A stretch of DNA of 64,000 bases from Thamnaconus septentrionalis (taxonomy: Eukaryota > Chordata > Actinopteri > Tetraodontiformes > Monacanthidae). How positions within the stretch are numbered: the stretch's first letter is position 1; each line of letters opens with the position of its first letter. Positions 23,679 through 36,709 of the stretch are shown piece after piece. The notes beneath the pieces were generated by a model. The model was not told where the DNA came from. It searched no databases and was given only the letters and a program-made list of their open reading frames with translations. The translations under genes were made by a program, and so were the position numbers. The DNA is taken from contig CM020502.1 of NCBI GenBank assembly GCA_009823395.1, forward strand, positions 25,127,944 through 25,191,943, read 5' to 3'.

Positions 23679-25337
23679 TCAAGCACAAAGTTTTCAAAGC
23701 CGTCGCTGGAAACTTTGCCGCTATCTCTCACCCCCTGCAACTACGCTCATCTGCGTCAGTTTGGAGGTAATAACAGCTTCCTGGAAGTGATGCGGCTGCC
23801 TGCGAGCGAGCGAGCGAGCGCAGTCTCTCGGGTTAGAGGAGAAAAAAAACCAACAACTACAAAACAGCAGGACAATTACATAAGAAAAAAAGTAGCAGGA
23901 GGTCTGTGTGTGACTGTTGCAGCAGCAGCAACAACAACAACAGCAACACTGGCAGCACTGCCGTCCCGTTGAGTTTCACCAACTTCCTGCCAAAAAGTGA
24001 TCTGCAGGGGGTGCTACCTCCCGCTTCGTCCACTCTTCCTTTCCTGCATTGAGTGAGCGTTCGGCGGCTGTATCAGCTTACGGGGACGACTGAGCGGGTC
24101 CGTCTGCCTCCGCGGCAGAACGCCGCCGCTCGTACAGCGGTGCAGGCGAGGGTCCCGGCGGTCCGATCCTCTTTCACTAATGGCTGCAGTCTAGCCAACC
24201 TTTAATGGCGTATAGGGTTGACTCGGGCTGGATGGATGACGTGGCGGCGGGGACGATGTGCGCGCTCACAAGACACTCACACTCCATGTGACCATTGATC
24301 CGCCTGGATGATGTACACTTGACCTTGTGCGCCCTTGCAGATGGAAGTCCATGGCAATATTTGAAAACCAAATGATTGCATTCGCCCAGCTATTGAATTT
24401 AATGTTGATTTATTCATAGCCGGCGTGCTTTCATGTTTTCCTCCCTTTCCAGCTGCTTCCTACATCTTAATTTGGTGCGGCGCACTTCTTTCAAAACCCC
24501 CCTCTTGCCTTAAATCCCCATTCACAACTTGGCGACTCCGATTGCCCTACAGGAGGTGAGGCGCGTTGTTGTTGTTTATTTGCACAAAGGCTGGGAATGC
24601 TTACGTGCAGTATCGCTCATCGTCATGAGAGAGCGGCCGTAGCCTTGAGGGTTTTAACATGCGAGCGGGGAAAGGGGCGGCGGCTTGGGAGGGGGTTGCT
24701 TCGGGGGGGTGCTGGGATTACGGTTGGAAAAACACTGGCTGGTGTCCCGGGAAAGGCTGGGAAAACGCTGCCGTTTCAGTGCACAGAGACATAAAGGGCT
24801 GCTTAAAGAAGACACTTAATCCCTACAAGACACTTAATTGTGAACATTATTTTTAGCACGCTTTAAACCCCCCACTTCCCCCACAGGCTTCTCTATTTTG
24901 TACCATTCCAGAGCACTTTGTTGCAGTGCCCTTGGGGGGCATTATACAAGGAAAAAAATGTTCCATGTAAAACCTCCATGCCCTACATCCCCATATTGGA
25001 CTGCAGAGGAGCAGCGGGAGCAATATGAAGAAAAAAAACAACTCTCTAGATTAGACAGAAAACAGTATATTTAGCCCTCTGTTTGCAGCTGGATTTTTAG
25101 CTTAATGCTAACAATGGTGCTTTGCTGGACTCTACATGTCTGTCAGGTGCTGCTACCCAGGGAGTGGTATCAATGAGGTACCTTCTTGCAACATCACAAA
25201 GGGTGGGTTTACACAGCTATGCGTTTTAGTGAAAGTTGTCAGAAAACCAACAAAGTAACAAAGGTGATCGGAGGGAAATTTTTTGTTTGATTTGATTTGT
25301 TTTTATATTACAGTATTACAGCAATTATCTCAGTTAT
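23679..25337. other. Intergenic, no gene seen
   Basis: About 1.7 kb. It contains short CAG/CAA triplet patches near 23918-23950 and a CG-rich patch around 24.05-24.17 kb. I see no exon or promoter that I can support. Confidence 0.5.
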
Positions 25338-25667
25338 GGCAGAATTCCTGAAGACCTCCTAGATGGTGAACTCGCTTTAGGAAAGAGGCCAGGAGGGCGG
25401 CCACAGCTACGATACAAATATCTATGCAAGCGAGACCTAAAAGCCACACACATCGACACAACCTCAGGGGAAGCGTCAGCAACAAACAGAGACACGTGGA
25501 GGTTTGAAACCCAGGAGGGTCTTCAGAGATTTGAAGAACACCTTCTGCTTCAGTGGGACGAGAAGGTGGCCCACAGAAGAACAAACCAGTGTCAGAAAGA
25601 CTGCCACTCCCATATTGGACTCTACAGTCACAAGAAGAGATGCTCCAGCCAGAACCAGAAGCACTAA
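25338..25667 (+). mobile_element. 5'-truncated non-LTR retrotransposon, C-terminal end of ORF2
   Basis: One open frame of 109 codons plus stop, without an ATG, reads GRIPEDLLDGELALGKRP, then GGRPQLRYKYLCKRDLKA, then NRDTWR. It ends in a zinc-knuckle pattern (CQKDCHSHIGLYSHKKRC) and a stop at 25665. This is the post-reverse-transcriptase tail found in many animal LINE ORF2 proteins. Everything 5' of it is missing. The frame is unbroken, which suggests a fairly recent insertion. Clade unresolved. Confidence 0.82.
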
Positions 25668-27574
25668 TCCAATGGTCCTATGGGACTTCAGAAGCCTAAA
25701 CTTCCCGTGTGAATGGAAACACTGAACTTCTCCCTTACTGATCACAAAAGCCCCCAGGTTTCGTTTTGTAAACGCTGACTCACCAGATATCCTGCAGAGA
25801 GGGATTGTGAAATGCAGCTGAGATTTAATAGGGATCAAATAACAACATATGAATAATATATATGTAAATTTGTTTGGGGAGTTTAGTCACAGCAAGGAGG
25901 TCATTGAAATATGGGGACGCCGCGTCTGGAGGAGGAGCCCCGAATAGCCCCGTATCATCCTGCCACCGCGGCCTCTGGCAGAGTGGGGTTTATCAGGTGT
26001 CAGTGAGGCAGAACTGCAGGCGTTACAGGTCCATATAAAACCCCAGACCGGCCTCGGCTGACTCGGCAGGGGTGTCAGCGGTCTCGGCACTCAGCAGACT
26101 TCACCGCTCGGAAAAATACAAGGCAACAGAGACCTCTTTAAAAGCATACAATATATGTATATACAACATGTACAATCAGACACACATTTAACAGGTTAGT
26201 GGATGAGTGGAACAGAGGGAGACAAGTTGGCTTCAAGTTCCATGAGGCAGAAAGTGTTGTTTTTGTGAACGCGATCTGAAATGTTTCCAAAATGAAAAGC
26301 CAGATGATGTGGAGGTTCTCTGTCAGGTGAGATGTGCTCGGGATGATTTTACCCCTCTGTGATTCGCTCAGACGACATCATCTGCAACCAGACTGCAAAA
26401 AAGTGATTTAATATTTACTATCTGAAACCTCGGCCTGACCCACCACGGGTTGAAGTTTTACTTTCCCAGATGGCGCTTTTAAAATCTTTACGAGTGCATC
26501 AGCCTTTACATAAAGACACAAAGTATCTGTGCACACTCTGCTCTCTTTTTTCTTTTTCCGTCCTCCAAGTCAACATACCTCCAGCGAAAGGCCAACGCCT
26601 GCACTGTTTTTCCCTCTATGTTTCTTTTTTTTTTTGCGAAGCTTCTTTCCTGTCACATTACACGGGGTTTCCTGGAAACAGTGGCAGGGGTGAGTCACGG
26701 CACACGGAGTGAAGAGGACCACCCCCTCCGAATAAACCTAAACTGCCGGAGCGTTTGCGTCACGCACTTCAGTCAACAGAAGGAGAGTCTGCTTTCTAAT
26801 TCTGCCGCCCTCCACCGTTGCTTATGTGGCCGCCCACAAAATGGTTGTTTATCAGCTGTTTGTTTTTTCTTCTCTCCCAAACCCATTTTTCCACTGGTGA
26901 GCCAGAGTGTCCCTGAACGCAGCTGCTCAAGATGGATGTGCAGGAGTTCAGACTTGACCTGCAGAGTTCCTGCCAAACCCCCAGAGTCCAAGATGGCGGC
27001 CCACTCATTTCAATGAAGTTGCTCCCCCAGCGCAGACGCCGAAAGTTTTTGACTCCCATATTAATGCGCCCATAGAGGATGCACAGTAGTGTCACTTCCC
27101 ATCATGCCTCTGTAACTCACATGATCTATTTGGCCAATCAGAATGATCCTGGAGAAAGTCACTTACAGGCACGTCAGGACGCAGCCAATCAGAGCGAGCT
27201 GAGACACAGCAACACGTTCGACGTTGTGGCATCACGCTGGGAATAAACTCTTTTCTGGTGATTTTCTGGCCTTTATCATTCATATCCTTTTTTTAACGAC
27301 TAAAAGACCATAACTCAAAAATGTACAATACAAAGATTTGCTATGAATCACCTTTCAGGTCACAGTCGTCCTATCAGCGTTTAGTTTTGTATTGTGCTCT
27401 ATTGGGAAAATGCTTTTTGGGCCCATGGGATTTTTTTGCTGCAGTACCTCAAGTGGCCACTGGAGTGGCTACTGGGAAAAATCGCGGAGCTGGCAAGTTA
27501 CCAGGCCGGTATCCAGTTCTTATAATACATCCACGGTTCCTGCGCTTGCTCTGTTTTTATTATTCCGACTATTA
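25668..27574. other. Intergenic, no gene seen
   Basis: About 1.9 kb of DNA without a supported gene or element. A patch near 27.0-27.25 kb has several CCAAT/ATTGG pentamers, which may be chance. Confidence 0.5.
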
Positions 27575-27664
27575 TTTCTTCTTCTTTTTCTTCTTCCCCT
27601 TCTTCTTTCTTCTTCGTCTTCTTTTTCTTCTTCTTCTTCTTCTTCTTCTTCTTCTTCTTCTTCT
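27575..27664 (+). repeat. (TTC)n polypyrimidine tract
   Basis: About 90 bases almost purely of C and T, mainly TTC units, with the last 40 uninterrupted. The complementary strand is polypurine (GAA)n. Confidence 0.95.
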
Positions 27665-30600
27665 AAAAACACATTTACTTGCTAGTTGCGCTCGGGCTTT
27701 GACACCAGGAACAGGTGGGCCTGCTTCCCAGTGGCTGTGTTGTGAAAACAAACAGCCAGGGTGGGGGATCTCATTTGCTTAGGAAAAGCGTACTGGAAAA
27801 CTGATAGCGATTGTATTGTGCAGGCCTTGGAAAAAAAAAAGCCCTCCAGGTGGGTTCATTCTCACTATAGTCATACCTGGATGTGGCAAATCCAAGTCCC
27901 ATTAAGACAAGTTCTTCAAAACATGTTTTCTGTCTGTCTGTCTTGCATCTCTCACTCTAGTGTCTATTTTTGTTTTTCACCGGCAGCCTTTTGTTAGTCG
28001 TTAATGCATCGCCCCTTACTCCTCCTCCTCCTCTTCCCGTTCCCATTCGCTGCCCGTAATGAAATTGCACTCAGCAGTGCCTTCATTCATCAAACCCTGA
28101 GCCACTAAGAGTAAATGGTAATGAGGTAATGGCTGGTGCCCCCTCTACTCCCCAACACTCCCGCCTTATCCATCTTCCCCCGTGCCCTCCCCTCTATTAC
28201 ACACCCGTCACTGCCTCTTTAATGGAGTGAATCTCTGCCTCGTTAATTATCTCTCTCACCCTCACACTGTTTTTTGTATTCAAGCGTCGGTGTCTTTAAG
28301 GTTTTGCGCCTCCTCCGACTCTGACCGATGATGAATGCAGGAGGCCACTGGCTGCGATCTAAATCCTGTTTTAAAAATGATTTTCTTGACTCACAAATGA
28401 AACCGCCGTCTCCTCTTTCCAAGCTCACAATTCCAGCTTGCCAGCTGCACAAAACGGAACAGACGACTCGGGACGTATCACTCACGTCTGGAGGACCTTA
28501 GAGCTCAGATACGGAAACAGCTGCGGCTAACAACAGACAAGCGTGCTCTCCGGAGAACAGACAGTTATTTTCGGAAGCGTTTGCATTTTGAAAAAGCTTC
28601 CCTCCTCTGCAATTACCCTCATCCACGTGCAGTCTAAGGAGAAAGAACAACAAGATACGCGGATCAAACTGAAGTGCGTTTGAAGGCTTTGAAAAAGTCG
28701 CAACCGACACTGACAGCAACTCCGTCCTTCCTGCGCACAAATTAGCATCTAAACTGATTCGAAGCACCGAGAATGAATTAAAATTAACCAACGATAAAAT
28801 AACATGTATGCCCCCCTGCTAGCTCCCCACCGCCAGATATCGTTGATGCCAGGTTTGACGAATTCCCTCCTAATTTGAATTACGTGCACGCAGCGCATTA
28901 ATAATGAAACATGAATGTGAAAACTGTGGCAATATGAGGTCTTTAATAGGCAACACATTTCCGGTAAGATAGATTTCACCCGCTTGAAAAAAAAAACAAA
29001 AAACCAGCAGGATTTGTCTGTTTTGTTTTTTTTCTCTGCCTTCCGTCGGAAACAAATGCAAATTAAAATCCGCTGGAAAGAAAGAAAGACGACGTGCAAC
29101 GTGGTAGACAATGTGCTGATGAATGACACACGCTGCTCTCCCGGGATCACACCTCCGCTGCTTTTCATACCGCCACGGCAAGGAGACCTTCCGTATTCTA
29201 ATGTATGTAAAAACCTCCCCGGGTTCCGAGGCAGGGGCGTCCTTGCAGCAAGGTGACAAAGTGTAAATTGTGCTATGGTTTGTCTGTATGAAATTGGCTT
29301 ATTATTGAGATCGAAGAGGGAGGGGGAGAGGATGGATCACAAATGCAATTTTCGCCGCGCAGACCATTTGAATATAGCAAATCGGGTTTCCGCTGACCCC
29401 GCGGCCTTCCTGCTTCCACATTTGCATGCAAAAATTTTTTGCGGGCGAGTTGCACGCGCACACGCGCTCCCGTTGTGAAAGCGCAGGCAAGCCGGCGTGC
29501 ATCAGGTCATTTTCCCTCCAGCACCTCATTATGTTTTGGAATTATAACACGGCTGCGTCACACATCCATGAGGAGGAAATATCTTTTTAGCACGGCGGTG
29601 TAATCTGAAAAATAATGACATAAGAGAGCATAAATAAGTCTTATCTTGGCAGGGAAGTGGGTTTGGCTCGCGGTGATTAGAATTAACAATTTAATCACGA
29701 TAAGCGACTCCTCACTCCTATGGTCTGACCTAGATGCATGGCGAAAAAAACAAAAATCTTAAACAATAAAAGAAAATTCAAGCGAGCAAGCTGAACATTC
29801 CGTGGACGTCTCATCAGCTCGAAAACAGGATATAGAAGAGGAGTGGTGCTTCCTTTGAAAGTTCCTTCTCATAAGCAAGGAGGGGGAAAACAGGTTGTAA
29901 GTGCGGTTTTGCATTTGAGCAATCCTGCTACAAGTAGGGCATTTGAGACATACAGAAAATGGGAAACAGACACAGATATGTGGAAGCAAATACTTTCGAT
30001 GGTGACGACGAAATACCCAACAGGCCAAGAGAACAAAAACACCACCAAGGCAACTTCTCCTTTGCTGAACGGGAATGGACCAAGACGAGAATCTGTTTTT
30101 CTGCAGACTTTTCTTTTTTTTTTGTCTCTGCAGTTGAAGTGCGGCAGAAACCGAAATCACAAGCCGCTGTCATGAATACGCTGCACTGTTCGCCGCTCAA
30201 GTCTCGCTGATCAGCTGAACGCTGAGCATCATCAAAACAGACAAACTTTGGCCTGTGACAACAGGCAAAGACTCGGTTCAACTGTTGTGTCGTTTTCCCC
30301 CCAATTTTAAGTGGTTTTTATGAGAGCAAAGTGAATCACAGAAACCTCAAGGAAAGCCAAGGGGTCCAGCAGCATGGAAGCTGTGAGTGTTGCTGGTTTA
30401 TCCCGTTTGTACATTCAGCACACAGCAGCCCCAGATAATTACCTGACACACAAGAAGGCAAACAAGAGCCGAGGCAGGAAAAATGCTGCCATGTGACCTG
30501 CAGGCAGCTGCTGAAACTCCGTCTGCGTTGCCGATAATTTGTTTTATGGTCCTGAAGAGGTCAGACAGGAACAACTGACAGCAGGAGAAGAGACAGTTTT

Positions 30601-31374
30601 TTGTTGTTTTTTTTTGTGGGGGGTGGGGGAGGGGTCACATGGGAGGAAAACAAAGTGGTTTTGTTTACCATCCTTTCAGTGAGAAAGGATTCTGATTCTC
30701 TTATTTGTTCTTCTTATTTAAGATTCAGACATTCATTTGGGAAGCAGGCTGTAAAAAACGATAAAAAAAACAAACACACAAAACACACTTAAGGCCAAAC
30801 TTTGTCATTCTATCAGCGCTAATTGCAAAATGTTTCCCCTTTAGTCAAACAAAAAATCTGCTCGCATGCACATTAAAAAAAATGCTAGCTGTAAACCCTG
30901 CCTCTTCAACCAGTGAGCAGTCACTCTCATTGCTTAAGCTGCACCGTCGGTAGCTGCGTTTCCATTACAGTTTTTCGCAAAATTAAAGCCATTATTTCTA
31001 AAATTTTGACAAAGTACAATTGTGATTTGCAGGAGTTTCCATTGAATGGAAACATGGCTTTCCATGACACTTTTGCGATATAGTGGTGAAGCAACTGGTT
31101 TCCCGACACGACTCCAGCTCTAGTCAGCAAGTTAAAAAATGGGAAAAAAACCCCAAAAAGAACAAAACACAAAAAAAATGTTGCCTCAGACACGTATTTT
31201 CGTCTAACCAGAACTCGCGGCGCTGTCCAGCGTTTTGCTGCGTCCAGTGGAAACCCACATCTCATCGCTCACTTGAACATGATTTGTGGACGAGCGTTTT
31301 CAAATCAGCACTCTCCGAAAAATCACAGGCTGACTATTACACATAGCGGAGAAGCAGCGGAGGACCCCCCCCAC

Positions 31375-31377
<3 letters not shown>
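27665..31377. other. Intergenic, single-copy, AT-rich; candidate regulatory DNA
   Basis: No gene or clear transposon from 27.7 to 30.9 kb. Parts at 28.85-28.98 and 29.27-29.74 kb are AT-rich, low in simple repeats and carry TAAT-core words such as AACAATTTAATCACGATAAG, a look common in vertebrate conserved non-coding elements. Conservation cannot be assessed here. From about 30950 the sequence starts like a fish MITE (GTAGCTGCGTTTCCATTAC), but its right end is not clear. Confidence 0.4.
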
Positions 31378-31411
<34 letters not shown>

Positions 31412-31416
31412 ACACA
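31378..31416 (+). repeat. (CA)n microsatellite
   Basis: CA units with one TA interruption at 31407-31408. Confidence 0.95.
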
Positions 31417-31785
31417 GAGGGGTCATTAGACCACCTCAACTTTCCTCCTAATTACAAACGGCCCTGGCAGCACATCCCCCGTTAAAACCCCCTCATTAGC
31501 ATCCAGGCAGCAGAAGTCCGAGAGTTCCAGTTCACAACCTTCCTGAGACTTGCGTGGACGAGACAGTCGGCCTGTTTTTGTCGCAACGGCGAAGTTAGTA
31601 AGTAAGTGAGGGCCTCCGCGCCTGCGGTGCTTACGCAGCGCGTTGCCTCGCGCCGTCACAGGCCGCAAAAAGTGTTTTGTCCGGCGGGTCGAGCAAGAAG
31701 GGGCACGAGAGATGTGGCTGCAGCCGGCAGGAGAGATGTAATCAGCACGGGCGAACGCTGAGAGCACTGTGTTCACGCTTATCAG

Positions 31786-31786
<1 letters not shown>

Positions 31787-31839
<53 letters not shown>
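31787..31839 (+). repeat. (CA)n microsatellite
   Basis: Pure CA run of about 52 bases. Confidence 0.96.
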
Positions 31840-31841
<2 letters not shown>

Positions 31842-32854
31842 TCAGTTGTCAGCGGTGCAGGTACTCTTAGGTACACACAACGCAGATAACAACAAAAAAC
31901 AAAAACAAAAACAAAACTCAACTCCACACATCGGCATCAGCCTTTTGCTGTGGAGCTGTAGACGGGTTCCCGGACCACACAGCCAACCAGTGTGTTGTGT
32001 GTCTCTGTCCTGGTCCAACCGCTCTCACCCAGATAGTATCTGCCCACCCACGGCATCGCTGCGGATCGTCAGGAGGCGACGATTCCAGATGATGAGGGTG
32101 GACTTCACCGTCTGCCGCCTCCTTTTCATGTCATTTTTCTTCTTTTAAACACACTCACACACCCGCACACACAAATACACACACACATACAAACATACAC
32201 ACACACACTCTGCTTTGTTTAGGCCCTGGATGCTGCAGCGGAGACAACGGTGGTGAAGAAAAGCTTTGGGCTCTTCTTCTCTTTGTTTTCCTGCAGACGG
32301 AGCCCATTGGTGTGTACGTGTGTGTGTGTGTCTCTGTGTGTGTGTGTGGGGTCACGAGATGAGCGCCCAGGCTTTTCCCACGTGCCCACGCTGCTGTTCC
32401 CTCTCTGTGCCAGTCTTGTTTGGCACTGTCCCGGTCTGCTATAAGGAACCCATTGAGACTGGAGGGCGAGGGGGCGGGGCGGGGGTGTGGGGGTCGGGGT
32501 GGGGGGCAGACAGTTCTGCAGGGGCTCGGGGCCCCCACTCACTGACAACAAGCCGCTCATTATGACCGGGAGACAGATGCAGGTTGTGGTTTCGGCGGCA
32601 AGGCGATAGCGAGGCCGATGTGTTTGTGTGTGTGTGTGTGTGTGTGTGAGTGTTTGTGTGTGCGCGGGTTGACGCCACGGAGTTGTTGTGCGGCGGGTGT
32701 CAAATGGCCATTGTTGTCGTGGTCAACGCCTGTGATGTAGGTCAATGGAGTTGTGGCTCCGCCCCCTCCTCCTCTGGAGCCGCTGCCGCCGCCGGACTTT
32801 TTGACCTCGTGCTTTGTGAGAGGCTTCTTGCCTGCGGAGTGGGCGGACTCTCTC

Positions 32855-32896
<42 letters not shown>

Positions 32897-34726
32897 ATGT
32901 CACCGATCCCCTGTTGTACAATCGGCTGTGTTGATGCCTCCCGGCAGGCTGGGAGGAGCGGCGGCGCTGGCTGTGCTGCCCCTGTGGCTACTCGGCCACT
33001 CCTGGTCACCTCCCAGGATTAAGATCCGCTGCAGACTGCACTTATCCTTTCAAAGCAGCAGACAATGGTTAACCTCCAAAGGAACTGATCCCTTAATGGG
33101 GCAGCGGGGCCAGTGACTCATCTTAATATCTCGGCTTACCTGCCCTGTGTTTGACACCAAAGGAGGATCTTTCCTTTTCCTCCTTTTCTTTCAAATAATA
33201 GCAGCGGGCGACTGTTTAAAGGCCTTTCAAAGGGATCCGGCGGACGCAAAAAGGGAAATTAAAAGCTGCAGATCTTTATTTTAGAACGCAAAGGGGAAAA
33301 AAGAATCTCCTGAGGCTTCTCCTTTTTTGCATTTGAGAGCTAAATGAAGAGCGCTGGCGAGGAGGAGGCCACAGTGCGTCGCCACCTCCTGTATCTCCAG
33401 GAGCCCAGGACATGGATTTGCTCAGCGGTTTTAAATCTTTACCCAGACGTCCACAGTTGATAGAGAAAAGACGTGCGATCAGGTGGCAGACTGAGAAACA
33501 GGAATTAACATGAAATTTGTTTGTCATTTTTCCCTTCCTAAGAATAGTGATAAGATGGAACTAAATGTCAACAACTGGCCCTTTAAGAGGATTTTTTTTT
33601 TTTGCATCCATTCACATAACTGAGCAACAAAGTCTTTTACTTCAAATGTTTTTACTTGAAATGTTGAAACGTTAAAAAAAGCCTGTACAAACACGTTGTA
33701 AAACACACACTTAGAGTCAAATGTCAACAACTTAAGGCTGAGGAAAGACCGGCCAGCACTTTTTTTTCTTCTTTTTGAGCAAACAAATGTGAAAAAAACA
33801 CGACCCATATTCGTCGTACACAACCTTTAACCAGTCTGGTGTTACAGAGCCTATGCTGCTGTTTGTGCCCGAAGGAACCGACGTTTCCAGGAACAGGAGG
33901 CTAATCCTTCACCAACAGGATGTTAATTTATGGACGGCGGCACGGCAGCCACATGAGTTCACAACAACAGCAGGCGCAAAATCAGGCAGACGCGTTTTTA
34001 TGCACGCAGCCCCGCGTTCTCACACCGGCCTGGTGAGCCAAGAGCTCGGCGCCGACCCTGTCGTTACTTCACGTCACCCGAGGTAAACCGAGTCCTGCGG
34101 GTCAAACTTCAACAAGCCAGTGAGCTGGGAACACAAAATGGGAGAGATCCAGTTAGTGGGTTTGGGGCTTTTTGAACCCCTACCCCCCAATCAGCCGCAG
34201 TCCTGATTGAATCAAGGCAATCATCCAATCATCCGAAGACGCAGCCGTTCCTGACGGGAATCACCGACAACCTCATGACCCCCCCACCCACTCACCCACC
34301 CTCCCCACGCCCGTGCGGGGTCTTTCACAAGGTCATTATCATAATCGTCCCCTCCATGACCGCCTCGCGACTTCCCGTCTCTGCCGTTCCCGGCCTGGGG
34401 GAAGCCAAATATTTAAAATAGCTGCCATGTGTGCAGGAGCTACTGGCTGCTGGAGGGAAATGTGTTTGGGCAAACACATCACCCTGTCAGGCAAGAAGAC
34501 ACAAAAGAAAATGCAAAATAAGACCCAAAAATATATTGGAGCCTCACCCTCGTCTCAGCTCCAGAAAACAATGCAAACAAAGACACAACATCAAGGCCAC
34601 ACTAGAAATTAAATGAACGGTTAAATGTGGTTCCACAAAACAGGGAATCATTTCAAAGTTACACAGAGCTTCATCTCAGAGACAAAGGAGACAACTAGCT
34701 AAGCAGTTAATCTGTTGTAGCAGTTT

Positions 34727-34798
34727 GTCTGTATCTGCAGTGCAGGAAGAAGTCAAGATAAAGGAGAAACAGGTGTGTTCAAACTTTTGACTGGTAGT
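34727..34798 (+). mobile_element. 3' end fragment of the Tc1-like element
   Basis: GTCAAGATAAAGGAGAAACA and TTCAAACTTTTGACTGGTAG match the right end of the copy at 21.1-21.5 kb for about 70 bases. The remainder of the element is absent. Confidence 0.78.
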
Positions 34799-35326
34799 TT
34801 AAAGCACCACCGCGAACCTCTTGGACGTATCGTAGCGATCATTGTCACGCAGATAAAAATCACGAGGGGCGGAGAAACAATGAGCTCATGTGTAACCTGT
34901 CCTTCCCTCGCCCGCCCAGGGGGGCGCCGATGACTCAGACCCCCATTACCCAGCGGATCCCGAGTATCTGATAGGTCTATTTCTTATTTATAAGCAATTG
35001 AGGTCGAAGTCAAACACCCTCCAGCCCTCACACACCCACAGAGGGAGCGCTCTGATTGGTGTATTCTCTTTTCCTATTTTCTTATTTTTGTTCACTGTCC
35101 TGTTTGGCTCTACAGTGACGAGCATCAGTTTGAGTTATTGGCAGACGTGTCTGATGGAAGGGCTAAAGAGCAGGCGGAGGAGGGGGAGGGGCAGGGGGAA
35201 GGGGAGGGGACACACAATCCTCACGCTGATACTGCCGGCTCTCGCCCCTGAGGCTCCTGTGGCATATGAGGCTAATAACTTTAGCAGAAATCACATCAGG
35301 CCGCATCGATCGCAGCCATGACATCA

Positions 35327-35358
35327 CCCCCCCCCCCCAACCCTACCCCCCCCCCCGC
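35327..35358 (+). repeat. Paired poly-C tracts
   Basis: Two long C runs separated by AACCCTA. On the opposite strand these are G runs capable of forming a quadruplex. Confidence 0.9.
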
Positions 35359-36003
35359 AACGGGCTGCGGGAGATCTTCTTTCAAGGAGATTGAGGAGCT
35401 CAGCGCTGCACTATAGGGTTGTTTTTTTCTTTTTAACATGGAAGTTTCCATATTAGTCACCCGGAGACGGGAAGACGGGAAGGCTAATCCATGAGACAAT
35501 TAGATCAAAGCGCAAAAAGGGGACGGCGTGGAAAAGCTTCTCACGCACTCACGTGCCCGGCTAATGAGCGGCGAGGCAGCGAGGTTGTGCCGGCCGGTGC
35601 CGGTGTGATGGCTGAACGTCTGCAGCGTCTGCATTGTCTACAGTGTCTGCAGCTGCAGCTGCAGCTGCAGTGGCTATTTTCAGCCTTTTATGAACGCTCT
35701 CGCTCCATAAGAAGGTTTTCAACATACGGATGCTCTGAGCTAATTGGTTCTGAGAGCTAATGAAAGAAAGGCGTGTGTGTGTGTGTGGGGGGAAGTGCAT
35801 GTGTATGAGTGAATGACGTGTGTGTTACCGTTAGTGAGTGAGTGAGAGTGAGTGCGTGCGGCTTGGGGGTATAAAAGATATTTTATTGCGGTTTCTTTTT
35901 CCAGACTCTGGCTCCTAAAAAGATTTTTTTCATTCTGACCCCCTTTTTTAAAATTAAATATCCGGCTATGAATGAAGAATGTATCACACATGAGCCTTCC
36001 CCT

Positions 36004-36011
<8 letters not shown>

Positions 36012-36059
<48 letters not shown>
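36012..36059 (+). repeat. (AC)n microsatellite
   Basis: Pure AC run of 48 bases lying just left of the inverted-repeat element at 36.07 kb. Confidence 0.96.
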
Positions 36060-36061
<2 letters not shown>

Positions 36062-36073
36062 ATCTGGAAAAAT

Positions 36074-36709
36074 GAGTTGAGGCCCTGTCCACACGGGAAC
36101 GTTACCGTTTGTTTTCTTTCCCGGGGTCGGAAAAAGTCACGTCCACACGCTGGCAGATGGAAACGGAACGGTGGGTGAAAACGATGTAATGCGCATGCCA
36201 CACCGAAACGTGGCGCTGTTAACAGACGCTGACACAGCCACCGGACCCAAGATTTAGAAAGAGGTCATTTCCGCTACACACTAAACACACAGAAAAAAAA
36301 ATGGCGAGTAGCGGGAAAAAAAGTGAGTCTGAGGTTTTGTGAGGTTTTGTAGTAATATTGCCAACAAATCTCGAAGCGCCTGCGATACAAAGACAACTCC
36401 GCTCGCCGCCATCGTTGTTGTTTGTGCCGCTGCTGCTGCTTGCATGCCTTGTTTTTTCCGGTCACATGACAGTGACGGTGCGATGACGTCATCGTTTTAC
36501 AAGGAAAAGCCGTTTTCACTGTCCAGACGGCAACGATGTGACAACGACGAAACGGCGTTGTCAGATTTTCCCACTCTGAGACCCGTTTTCAAAAAATACC
36601 GTTTCGGGGGACCCAAAACGCCGTTGCCATATGGACGAAACGCCGTAACGGTTAAATACTTTAGCGTTTCCACCAAAAAACGTTCCCGTGTGGACAGGAC
36701 CTTGAACTC
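36074..36709 (+). mobile_element. Non-autonomous DNA transposon with ~30-bp terminal inverted repeats
   Basis: The left end contains GGCCCTGTCCACACGGGAAC. The reverse complement of the right end contains GTCCTGTCCACACGGGAAC. The repeats extend outward through GAGTT on both sides, giving about 30 bp with few mismatches. Subterminal regions repeat words such as AACGCCGTT and CGTTTTC. The 636-base interior has no transposase-like frame. I saw no clean target-site duplication, so the superfamily is open. Confidence 0.8.

Larger units (their letters stand above)
31417..36073. other. Intergenic, microsatellite-rich, no gene seen
   Basis: Holds CA/GT runs at 31787-31839, 32620-32649, 32859-32892 and 36012-36059, scattered CA-rich patches near 32150-32210, a Tc1-like end at 34727-34798, C-runs at 35327-35358 and a GCAGCT-type palindromic array at 35649-35670. 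A 14-base word, AAATGTCAACAACT, is present at 33563 and 33719. No coding evidence. Confidence 0.55.

Noticed and set aside
30950..31270. Possible MITE starting GTAGCTGCGTTTCCATTAC
   Set aside because: I could not find a matching inverted right end, so the boundaries and element status stay unsupported.
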